Assembly: GCA_900316665.1 (NCBI GenBank)
Contig: ONDV01000028.1
Coordinates: forward strand, 1 to 51,166
DNA: 51,166 bases
DNA from: an uncultured Lachnospiraceae bacterium
GTDB lineage: Bacteria; Bacillota; Clostridia; Lachnospirales; Lachnospiraceae
Direction: 5' to 3'
Shown here: piece after piece, positions 35,464 through 42,972 of the stretch
How the letters are laid out: each line of letters opens with the position of its first letter
Numbering within the stretch: position 1 is the stretch's first letter
Made by a program: the position numbers and the translations under genes
The notes under the pieces: generated by a model
The model's database searches: none
Seen by the model: the letters and a program-made list of their open reading frames with translations, nothing else
Told to the model about the DNA's origin: nothing

Positions 35464-35713
35464 AACTTCCCACAATAATAATGAGAATCTTCGTTGCAAG
35501 GATTCATTCGCTTTTTGCCAAGAGATGTCACAGTGGTGGCTCACAAGTTGTGTTTTTCTGTTTGCTCGCACGCGCTGCTTGAACGATTGTCAACCGAGCC
35601 GCAGCTAGCGTGCTCGCTCACAACGAAAAACACAATGCTCGCCACCATCTGTGCATCTCATGGCTTCAATGAATCCCTTGCAACGAAGTTTTTCGTTGTT
35701 TAAGTGGGAAGTT
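35464..35713 (-). mobile_element. MITE-like palindromic element, copy B
   Basis: A 250-bp copy in the opposite orientation to A and C. The termini AACTTCCCAC (35464-35473) and GTGGGAAGTT (35704-35713) are perfect inverted repeats. The inner arm CTTCGTTGCAAGGATTCATT (35489-35508) pairs with 35668-35687, which has one extra C. Its left arm matches the reverse complement of A's right arm over more than 50 bp, and its right arm matches C's left arm. A direct repeat TTTTTAATA at 35452-35460 and 35718-35726 may be the target duplication. It occupies most of the 470-bp space between the divergent Crp/Fnr and DUF438 genes. Confidence 0.82.
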
Positions 35714-35800
35714 TTAGTTTTTAATATTAAACACTTCCTGCATCTCTGGAATTATTTTTATTTTGGATGCGGAGCGCGTAAAGTAATTATAATTCTAAAA

Positions 35801-35843
35801 TGTTGCCGTGACAACAGATGAGCGTCTGATGTTTGGATATTAT
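35801..35843 (+). promoter_or_regulatory. Crp/Fnr-type site and -10 of the DUF438 gene
   Basis: TGTTG-CCGTGA-CAACA (35801-35816) has the same half-sites as the hcp site. A TATTAT -10 candidate is at 35838-35843, again 21 nt after the palindrome, giving a centre at -41.5. There is no consensus -35. The rest of 35714-35907 shows nothing else recognisable. Confidence 0.65.
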
Positions 35844-35907
35844 ATGCGTGTAAGTTGAAAAGAGAAGAATAGTCCGGATGGTGCCGGCGAATGGAAAGGA
35901 TAGAATT

Positions 35908-37122
35908 ATGAAGAATACAAATACAGCTGATGTTCTGGCAGGATATTTGAAAAGACTTGATGATGGTGAGGCTTTGGAGTCGGTGCAGGCTGATTTCAGG
36001 AAGAATTTCAGTGATGTGAGACCGAAGGAAATAGTGGAGGCGGAGCAGGCGCTTCTTAAAAGCGGGGTCAGTGTGACGAGAGTACAGAAGCTCTGCGATA
36101 TCCACTCAGCTCTTTTCCATGGTTCTACAAGAGAAGAGCGAATTGCAGAGGCCGAGAGAGCTGTCGGAGATGATATGGAAGAATCGGTTCCGGTTACTTC
36201 GAATAAATCTGATCTTTCTCAGGTGACCGGACATCCTCTTTATATTCTTACTGAAGAAAATAATATTCTTACGGAAAAACTGAATAATATCAGAGATATC
36301 ATAAATGATGGAGCTGATAAAGATGAGCTTGCAAAGGCTTTTTCGGATCTTTCCGCAGTGAATGCCCATTATGACAAAAAAGATGAACTGATTCTGCCGC
36401 CTTTAAAGAGACATGGCGTCAGAGGTCCGGCTGATGTGATGTGGACGGTTGACGGCGATATCAGAAAGTCTATAAAAGAAGCTTTGACCGGAATTGAGAA
36501 GGAAGGCTTTTCAGGAGATACAGCTACTCACATTCTGGCTCTTATGACCAGAATGGAGGAAATGGTATATAAGGAGACAAATATTCTATATCCCATGGCT
36601 GCGGAAAAGATGACTGACGAAGAATGGCAGGGAATATATGCTGATATGCCCAGATTCGGATTCTCCTGGCTGAAAGATATTCCTGAGTGGGCTGATGCAA
36701 AGGAAGCTGAGCATGAAATGAATATAGTCTCAGAGGATGGAGAAGATAATTCCTCCGCCCTCATCCGTCTGCCGGGAGGCAGTTTCTCTCTTAAGCAGCT
36801 CGAGGCTGTGCTAAGGGCTATGCCGCTGGAACTCACATATATAGATGAGAGGGACACCAACAGATATTTCTCAGAGGACGGAGAACTGTTTCCGAGAGCT
36901 GCATCAGCTTTGAATCATAAGGTGTATGAGTGCCATCCGCCTAAGGTGATTCCGATTGTGCAGAATGTGATCGGAATGCTGAAGAGCGGAGAGAAGGATG
37001 TCGTAGCCTTTACTACCACGAAGAAGGGCAGGAAGGCGTATGTCCGCTATATAGCTGTAAGAGGAAGAGACGGAGAATATCTCGGCACACTTGAGGCAGT
37101 GGAAGATATCACGGATATCTGA
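35908..37122 (+). CDS. DUF438-hemerythrin-PAS protein
   Basis: A 404-residue protein from the ATG at 35908 (GGAAAGGAT upstream; an in-frame start at 35878 lies in the leader). DUF438 covers about 1-80. A hemerythrin-like helical bundle (about 105-240; HPLYILTEENNILTEKL, NAHYDKKDELILPPLKRHG, MEEMVYKETNILYP) could hold a di-iron centre that senses oxygen or nitric oxide. A PAS domain (about 285-404; LEAVLRAMPLELTYIDERD to YLGTLEAVEDITDI) follows. It has no output domain. Its promoter has the same Crp/Fnr-type site as hcp, and it is divergent from a Crp/Fnr gene, which supports a nitrosative-stress role (inferred). Confidence 0.88.
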   Translation: MKNTNTADVLAGYLKRLDDGEALESVQADFRKNFSDVRPKEIVEAEQALLKSGVSVTRVQKLCDIHSALFHGSTREERIAEAERAVGDDMEESVPVTSNKSDLSQVTGHPLYILTEENNILTEKLNNIRDIINDGADKDELAKAFSDLSAVNAHYDKKDELILPPLKRHGVRGPADVMWTVDGDIRKSIKEALTGIEKEGFSGDTATHILALMTRMEEMVYKETNILYPMAAEKMTDEEWQGIYADMPRFGFSWLKDIPEWADAKEAEHEMNIVSEDGEDNSSALIRLPGGSFSLKQLEAVLRAMPLELTYIDERDTNRYFSEDGELFPRAASALNHKVYECHPPKVIPIVQNVIGMLKSGEKDVVAFTTTKKGRKAYVRYIAVRGRDGEYLGTLEAVEDITDI

Positions 37123-37131
37123 ATGGGAAAA

Positions 37132-38601
37132 TCACCTCTTCCGGCAGCGCGTTTTTGAAAGGATGGTTTCTTTCCAAATGCCGGGGTGGAAGAGCATGAT
37201 CATGGGGAAGAGCTCCAGACGGCCGAAGAGCATGTCAAAGGTCAGAACGATCTTCGAAAGCGAGGAAAGAACGCTGTAGTTTTCAGCGGGTCCGACCAGT
37301 CCCAGACCGGGTCCTATGTTATTGTAAGTTGCTGCGACAGCCGCGAAGCTTGTCACCAGATCTTTTCCGTCGTAGCTTACGATCAGGAAGGACAGGACGA
37401 ATATCATAGTGTATGCTACCAGGTAAACGTTTGTGGATCTTATCACGTCATGATCTATCAATTCACCGTCCATCTTTATTTTCTTTACAGAGCGAGGATG
37501 AAGATAGCTGCCGGCTTCCTTCAGGAAAGTCTTTGAGAGGATCACGATTCTGGAAACTTTCATACCGCCTCCTGTCGATCCTGCGCAGGCGCCTATAAAC
37601 ATCAGAGTCACAAGGACAGCCTTGGACAGAGTGTTCCAGGTGTTGAAGTCAACAGTGGAATATCCGGTAGTCGTGATAATCGATGATACCTGGAAGAAAG
37701 CCTGGCGGGCGGCAGGCTCAATGACTCCTACACTTCCGACTATCTGTGTGAAGATGACGATGCTTGATATTATTATGAAACCGAGATACCACCATACCTC
37801 TTCGATTTCATGAGCCTTCTTGTATTTCTTGTGGATAATAAAATAATAGAAATTGAAGTTGACTCCGAAGAGCATCATGAAGATTGCGATCACCCATTGC
37901 TGATAGGCAGTGTAATCACCTGCGCTTGAGTTTTCGATACCAAAGCCGCCGGTGCCGGCTGTTCCGAATGTGATGCAAAGACTGTCGAATACTTCCATTT
38001 TTCCGACAAGAAGCAGGATGAATTCGATCACAGTGAGACCTATATAGATGAGATAGAGGATCCTCGCTGAACTCTTCATCCTGGGGACCAGCTTTCCGAC
38101 CGATGGACCGGGGGATTCCGCCCGCATGAGGTTTATGTTTGATCCTCCGGTGAGTGGAATGATCGCGAGCAGGAAGACCAGCACGCCCATGCCGCCGATC
38201 CAGTGAGAGAAACTTCTCCACATAAGTGACGCGTGCGATACAGCTTCCACGTCTTTTAAGATCGATGCGCCCGTCGTAGTAAAACCTGAGACCATCTCGA
38301 AATAAGCGTCTACAAAATCCGGAATCTCTCCCGTCAGCATGAATGGAATGCAGCCGAAGAGAGACATGATGATCCATGACAGAGCTGTTGTGACGCAGCC
38401 TTCTTTCAGATAGAAGACAGTGTCCTTCGGCTTTTTTATTGTCATGGCGAAGCTGAGAAGAAATGTGATGGCTGCCATAAGAATATAGGCAAGAGCTTCA
38501 TCTTCCCGGTATATGATTCCGGTCAGAGCAGGAAGCAGGAAAAGCATGCCTTCTATTCTCAGTACATGACCCAGAATAAAACGTATAATAGAAGTGTTCA
38601 T
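37132..38601 (-). CDS. trkH: Potassium uptake membrane subunit
   Basis: A 489-residue integral membrane protein from the ATG at 38599-38601, which has GAGG 8 nt upstream; a TTG overlapping the trkA stop would add four residues. The four pore loops are visible: SGFTTTGASIL, GTAGTGGFGIEN, IITTTGYSTVDF and TYNNIGPGLG. It conducts K+ under control of the TrkA ring encoded just upstream. It converges with the DUF438 gene, 9 bp apart. Confidence 0.95.
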   Translation of the reverse strand: MNTSIIRFILGHVLRIEGMLFLLPALTGIIYREDEALAYILMAAITFLLSFAMTIKKPKDTVFYLKEGCVTTALSWIIMSLFGCIPFMLTGEIPDFVDAYFEMVSGFTTTGASILKDVEAVSHASLMWRSFSHWIGGMGVLVFLLAIIPLTGGSNINLMRAESPGPSVGKLVPRMKSSARILYLIYIGLTVIEFILLLVGKMEVFDSLCITFGTAGTGGFGIENSSAGDYTAYQQWVIAIFMMLFGVNFNFYYFIIHKKYKKAHEIEEVWWYLGFIIISSIVIFTQIVGSVGVIEPAARQAFFQVSSIITTTGYSTVDFNTWNTLSKAVLVTLMFIGACAGSTGGGMKVSRIVILSKTFLKEAGSYLHPRSVKKIKMDGELIDHDVIRSTNVYLVAYTMIFVLSFLIVSYDGKDLVTSFAAVAATYNNIGPGLGLVGPAENYSVLSSLSKIVLTFDMLFGRLELFPMIMLFHPGIWKETILSKTRCRKR

Positions 38602-38609
38602 GACAAACC

Positions 38610-40022
38610 TCAAGACAGAATATCATCTATATCATTGAAACCGGTATTGGTCGTAACTACTGTGACAGTATCTCCGATAAGGATCCGGTCATCGCCGCTC
38701 GGCAGAATGATCTTGCCGCGTCTGTTAATAAAGGCAATCATCAGATGCCCTCTTATGGGCAGGTCACGGAGAGGCGTGTCAGTGGCGCGGCTCTTTGTGT
38801 CCACGCGGAATTCTATGGCTTCGACTCTCGAATCATACATATGATAAAGAGTCTCAATATTTGTGCTTATCGATGCCCGGCGGGCGCGGGCGTAAGCTAT
38901 GATGGCTTCCGATGTGATGAATCTGGGATAGATGACAGAGCCCAGATCCAGATCCGAAATGACATCGCCGAAGTTGGTACGGTTTATTTTTGTTATTACC
39001 TTGGCATTGGACACCTTCCTGCAATGGAGAGTGAGGAAAATGTTCTGCTCGTCTATTCCCGTAAGAGATACAAAGGAATCAACGGACTCAATGCCCTCCT
39101 CACGGAGCAGAGCCTCGTCGGTGCCGTCGCCGTTTATTATTATTGCGTCAGGCAGCAGATCCGACAGCTCCTCGCAGCGTTTTGGATCACGCTCTATTAT
39201 CTTTACATGGATGCCCATGTGGATAAGCTGCAGGGAAAGGTAATAGGCGCTTCTGCCTCCGCCGACTATCATGCAGTTATTCACTGTGAAATTTTCAAAC
39301 CCCATCAGATGGAGAAATGAACGTCTGTCACGTCTCGGCAGGACAAAAGATACTATGTCTCCGGCTTCGATCTGGAAATCTCCGTTTGGGATCTGAACCT
39401 GCCCGCTGCGTTCAACGGCGCAGATCAGAAGTCTTACATCCTTATTCTTATTATGCATTTCGTGAGCAAATTCACGAATCTTCTTACTGGCCATTGCATG
39501 ACCTGACGGGACTTTGAATTTAATAAGTTCTGCCTGTCCGTGCGCGAATGAATGAACCTCAAGGGCACTTGGCAGATAGAAAAGTCTCGCCATCTCACGA
39601 GATGCCTCAAGATCCGGATTTATTATCATGGCGAGCCGGAGACGATCCTTTAAATAACTTATCTCAGGAATATAGTCAGGCGTTCTGACTCTGGCTATGG
39701 CGGCGCAGCGCTCGACCCGTCTGCCGATGGTGCAGCAGAGGAGATTCAGCTCGTCAGAATCAGTGACCGCTATAAGAAGATCGGCAGAATCTATACCGGC
39801 TTCCTTCTGGATGGAATAATTAGCGCCGTTTCCAACCAGACCCATGACATCATAGAGATTTGTGATCTCATCGATTTTCTCATGGCTTTTGTCAACAATG
39901 GTGACATCATTGCCCTCTTTTGTAAGCTGATCCACAAGGGTCCTGCCGACCTTGCCGGCTCCTACTATTATTACCCGGAGACCGGGTTTTTCATGTGTAT
40001 GCGAGTGCGCTTTTTCAAACAT
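38610..40022 (-). CDS. trkA: Trk potassium uptake regulatory subunit
   Basis: A 470-residue cytoplasmic protein with two RCK halves. The first Rossmann domain begins VIIVGAGKVGRTLVDQL and the second CMIVGGGRSAYYLSLQL, each followed by a TrkA-C domain (about 140-225 and 385-470). It binds NAD(H) and ATP and gates TrkH. A histidine-rich start (MFEKAHSHTHEKPG) is unusual. It is in an operon with aroK-like (14 bp upstream) and trkH. Confidence 0.94.
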   Translation of the reverse strand: MFEKAHSHTHEKPGLRVIIVGAGKVGRTLVDQLTKEGNDVTIVDKSHEKIDEITNLYDVMGLVGNGANYSIQKEAGIDSADLLIAVTDSDELNLLCCTIGRRVERCAAIARVRTPDYIPEISYLKDRLRLAMIINPDLEASREMARLFYLPSALEVHSFAHGQAELIKFKVPSGHAMASKKIREFAHEMHNKNKDVRLLICAVERSGQVQIPNGDFQIEAGDIVSFVLPRRDRRSFLHLMGFENFTVNNCMIVGGGRSAYYLSLQLIHMGIHVKIIERDPKRCEELSDLLPDAIIINGDGTDEALLREEGIESVDSFVSLTGIDEQNIFLTLHCRKVSNAKVITKINRTNFGDVISDLDLGSVIYPRFITSEAIIAYARARRASISTNIETLYHMYDSRVEAIEFRVDTKSRATDTPLRDLPIRGHLMIAFINRRGKIILPSGDDRILIGDTVTVVTTNTGFNDIDDILS

Positions 40023-40036
40023 CCCTTTTACCTTTT

Positions 40037-40558
40037 CTAGAATCCCTTATCCCTTAGCGTCCTTACTGTCTCCGCCAGCACAAGCGCCATATTAAAATCC
40101 CCCTCAGGTTCCCTGACCGTTATGTCAGCATATTTCCTGTAGAGCGGATCTCTTACCTTGAAAATATCAGAAATAGTCTCGCCGCTTTTATGCACGACTC
40201 CCCGCTCATCCAGATCTCCCAGCCGCTTTCCTATGTCGTCACAGCTGACGTAGAGGTAGACTACAGTTCCGATGTCCTTAAAATGCGCCATTGCATTTTC
40301 TCCGAAGATCACAGATCCCCCGGTCGCGATTATAGAATTATGACAGTCTATTTTCGCATTGACCTGATCCTCGATGGCATTGAATCCGGAAATACCTTCA
40401 TCCCGGATGATGTCCTTCAAGAGCTTTCCGGTCTCCCGCTGGATCAGAAGATCCGAATCATAAAATTCGCGAGCCAGAGCTTTGGCAAGGAGGACACCGA
40501 TGGTGGATTTCCCGCATCCGGGCATGCCGATCAATATTATATTGTCCTTATTTTGCAT
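40037..40558 (-). CDS. aroK: Shikimate kinase-like protein
   Basis: A 173-residue P-loop kinase of shikimate kinase size. Walker A is GMPGCGKST (11-19); Asp34/Asp36 (FYDSDLL) and ATGGS match the shikimate site, and RDPLYRKYAD gives the lid-side Arg. The usual FR-x-x-E motif is FNAIE (59-63), so the Arg that contacts the shikimate carboxylate is Asn60. This form may be a divergent shikimate kinase or act on another small alcohol. It is the first gene of the aroK-trkA-trkH transcript, far from other aro genes in this window. Confidence 0.75.
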   Translation of the reverse strand: MQNKDNIILIGMPGCGKSTIGVLLAKALAREFYDSDLLIQRETGKLLKDIIRDEGISGFNAIEDQVNAKIDCHNSIIATGGSVIFGENAMAHFKDIGTVVYLYVSCDDIGKRLGDLDERGVVHKSGETISDIFKVRDPLYRKYADITVREPEGDFNMALVLAETVRTLRDKGF

Positions 40559-40593
40559 ATGAAAACCTCTCGGGATTTATAAACCACCAAGGT

Positions 40594-40621
40594 ATTGTAT
40601 CATCTTAGGATATTAAGTCAA
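40594..40621 (-). promoter_or_regulatory. Promoter of the aroK-trkA-trkH operon
   Basis: On the minus strand, TTGACT (plus coordinates 40616-40621) and TACAAT (40594-40599) are 16 bp apart, about 35 nt before the aroK-like start. Confidence 0.65.
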
Positions 40622-40654
40622 TCGCCGAAACTGTGAAGACGCCGGATGATATGC

Positions 40655-40685
40655 TATAATATCGAGAATGGGCTAAAGCCCATTC
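40655..40685 (+). promoter_or_regulatory. Extended -10 and 5' hairpin before the DUF1015 gene
   Basis: TGCTATAAT (the -10 at 40655-40660) is an extended -10 with no good -35. Directly after it, GAATGGGC (40666-40673) pairs perfectly with GCCCATTC (40678-40685) around TAAA. The transcript would start in or beside the hairpin, which may protect the 5' end. AGGAGG follows before the ATG. Confidence 0.6.
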
Positions 40686-40704
40686 CAGTATTAGGAGGTT
40701 ATTT

Positions 40705-42021
40705 ATGGCAGAAATAAGACCTTTTGCGGCTATTCGCCCGGCAGCGGATAAAGTAGACCGCATTGCGGCTCTCCCCTACGACGTATATACGAAAAGAGAG
40801 GCTATTGAAGAGGTGTCCGATAACGAAGACAGTTTCCTTCGTATCGATAAGCCGGAGATCAATTTTTTGGCCGGCGCAGGCGATGACATATATGAAAAAG
40901 CCGGTGAGATATTTCTGGAGATGTGCCGTGACGGCAGGTTCATACAGGATGAGAGCAAATGCTTCTATATTTACGAGCTTACAATGAATGGTCATGTGCA
41001 GACAGGGCTTGTGGCGCTTGTGTCATCTGATGATTATGAAAAGGGTGTGATAAAGCGCCACGAGAATACTCTTGAAGCGAAGGAACTTGACAGGGTGCGG
41101 CATATCAGAGCACTTGGTGCGGAGTCAGGTCTTGTGTATCTCGCTTATTCCGGAGCTGAAGAGCTGACGCATATCATGTCTGAAAGTAAGCTTTATGCAG
41201 AAAACAGCACCGGGGACGCTTCTCTACTCTATGATTTCACGAGACCGGACGGAGTGAGGCACCGTGTCTTTCGGATAGATGATGAGTCTCTTATAGAAAA
41301 AATAAAGGCAATAATAAAAGACGTCGAGTCTCTCTATATATGCGACGGACATCATCGCGCGGCAGCAGCTGTAAGAAATGCTATGGAGCTGAAAAAAGAA
41401 GGACGTTTTGGAGATGAGACAGGGTATTTTCCGGCAGCTCTTTTTCCGGCGTCAGAACTCCGTATCATGGATTATAACAGGGTAGTGAAGATGGATGACG
41501 ATATGGATCCTGATGAGCTTTTAGTATATCTCATGGATAAATGCAGCATATGCCCTGTGATGGAATTCGGCGGATTCAAGGAACGCGAGTCATCGGATCC
41601 CAGGGAAGCGATCGATAAAAAGCACCATGATTTTCTGGAAAGCACTGTAAGACCTGATAAGAAAGGCCAGTTTTCTCTCTACATAGACGGCAGATGGTAC
41701 AGGTGCGAATTTAAGGAAAAACCGGAATCAGATCCTGCCGGGTCTATCGATACCGCAAGGCTTCAAAATGATATTCTCTCTCCCATATTCGGGATAGATG
41801 ATCCGAGGAATGACGAAAGAATTGATTTCATCGGCGGTATCAAAGGGATAGAGGAAGTAGAGAGACTCGTTGACGAAGGAGAATACGATGCGGGATTTAT
41901 TATGTATCCCACAAAAATAAGGGAGCTGATGGCGGTGGCAGACGCAAAAGAACTTATGCCTCCAAAATCCACATGGTTTGAGCCGAAGCTTTTGAGCGGT
42001 CTTTTTATTCATAAACTATGA
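40705..42021 (+). CDS. DUF1015 family protein
   Basis: A 438-residue cytoplasmic protein that matches DUF1015 along its length: AEIRPFAAIRPAADKVDRIAALPYDVY at the start, then FYIYELTMNG, VIKRHENTL, YICDGHHRAAAAVRNAM and a C-terminal TARLQNDIL and MYPTKI. Some members are free-serine kinases; the DGHHR and the KRHENT motifs would be near the nucleotide site. Whether this protein phosphorylates serine is not visible from the sequence. It is single-gene, with a hairpin after it. Confidence 0.85.
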   Translation: MAEIRPFAAIRPAADKVDRIAALPYDVYTKREAIEEVSDNEDSFLRIDKPEINFLAGAGDDIYEKAGEIFLEMCRDGRFIQDESKCFYIYELTMNGHVQTGLVALVSSDDYEKGVIKRHENTLEAKELDRVRHIRALGAESGLVYLAYSGAEELTHIMSESKLYAENSTGDASLLYDFTRPDGVRHRVFRIDDESLIEKIKAIIKDVESLYICDGHHRAAAAVRNAMELKKEGRFGDETGYFPAALFPASELRIMDYNRVVKMDDDMDPDELLVYLMDKCSICPVMEFGGFKERESSDPREAIDKKHHDFLESTVRPDKKGQFSLYIDGRWYRCEFKEKPESDPAGSIDTARLQNDILSPIFGIDDPRNDERIDFIGGIKGIEEVERLVDEGEYDAGFIMYPTKIRELMAVADAKELMPPKSTWFEPKLLSGLFIHKL

Positions 42022-42044
42022 CATTTTTTCACCGCAGGGTGGTA

Positions 42045-42076
42045 AAGCCTCACGTAATAATAACCGTGTGAGGCTT
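42045..42076 (+). terminator. Hairpin between DUF1015 and mscS
   Basis: AAGCCTCAC (42045-42053) pairs with GTGAGGCTT (42068-42076). There is no T tract, so it is a weak terminator or an mRNA stabiliser. Confidence 0.5.
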
Positions 42077-42098
42077 CAAATAAAATACGGAGGTATGT

Positions 42099-42965
42099 AT
42101 GCTTCTTGATGTTACGCCCGATGTATCAGACGTCAGCAAGGTGGATCCCGGAGTATTCGAGAAGTGGCTTCAGGACATGATGCCGAAAGCCATGTCTTTC
42201 TTCTGGTCCGTGGTGATCGCCCTGATCACATGGTATGTGGGCATGAAGATAATAAAATTTATAAGGAAGCTCATTCAAAAGGGATTCGAGCGGCGCGGCA
42301 TAGAGACGGGAGTGCGCCAGTTTGTTGACAGCGTTGTAAAGGTCATATTGATAATCATTCTCATTATAGTGATCCTCAATATTTTCGGGATCCAGACTTC
42401 TTCCATTGCAGCTGCTGTAGCTTCTCTGGGTCTGACTATCGGTCTCGCCTTGCAGGGGAGCCTTTCAAATTTTGCCGGAGGCGTTTTGATCCTGGTACTC
42501 CATCCCTTCCTTGTAGGCGACTACATAAAGGAAGATACTCACGGCAACGAAGGCACGGTAAAAGAAATTTCGATCTTTTACACCAGACTTCTGACATTTG
42601 ATGGCAAGATCGTCGTGATACCGAACGGCACTCTTGCAAATTCGAGTCTCACGAATTATACAAAGGAAGGCGTGAGACGGCTTGATTTGAAGACAGGCAT
42701 ATCATACGGCGCAGACATAAAGAAGGCACGGGAAGTTCTGCTTTCGATTGGAAATGATGAAGAGAAGAGACTAAAAGAAAAGCCCTTGAACGTATATGTC
42801 GATGAGCTGTCGGATTCTTCAGTGATCATGAATCTGCAGTTCTGGGTCAGGGCGGATGACTACTGGGATGTAAGGTTTAAAAGCCTTGAGAAAATAAAAT
42901 ACGGACTTGATGCTGCCGGAATAGAAATTCCCTTCCCGCAGCTTGATATACATGAGAGAAAGTGA
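42099..42965 (+). CDS. mscS: Small-conductance mechanosensitive channel
   Basis: A 288-residue membrane protein. Three hydrophobic segments (about 30-50, 75-98 and 104-135); the third, ASLGLTIGLALQGSLSNFAGG, is the Gly/Ala-rich pore helix of MscS. The beta domain (HPFLVGDYIKEDTHGNEGTV; VVIPNGTLANS) and the cytoplasmic cage follow. It opens on membrane tension to release solutes after osmotic downshock. CGGAGGT lies before the ATG. It ends 7 nt before the M16 gene. Confidence 0.94.
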   Translation: MLLDVTPDVSDVSKVDPGVFEKWLQDMMPKAMSFFWSVVIALITWYVGMKIIKFIRKLIQKGFERRGIETGVRQFVDSVVKVILIIILIIVILNIFGIQTSSIAAAVASLGLTIGLALQGSLSNFAGGVLILVLHPFLVGDYIKEDTHGNEGTVKEISIFYTRLLTFDGKIVVIPNGTLANSSLTNYTKEGVRRLDLKTGISYGADIKKAREVLLSIGNDEEKRLKEKPLNVYVDELSDSSVIMNLQFWVRADDYWDVRFKSLEKIKYGLDAAGIEIPFPQLDIHERK

Positions 42966-42972
42966 GATCGAT

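Noticed and set aside
35494..35703. Small ORF inside MITE copy B as a real gene
   Set aside because: It is fully within a palindromic repeat arm and lacks a ribosome binding site; kept only as a finding.
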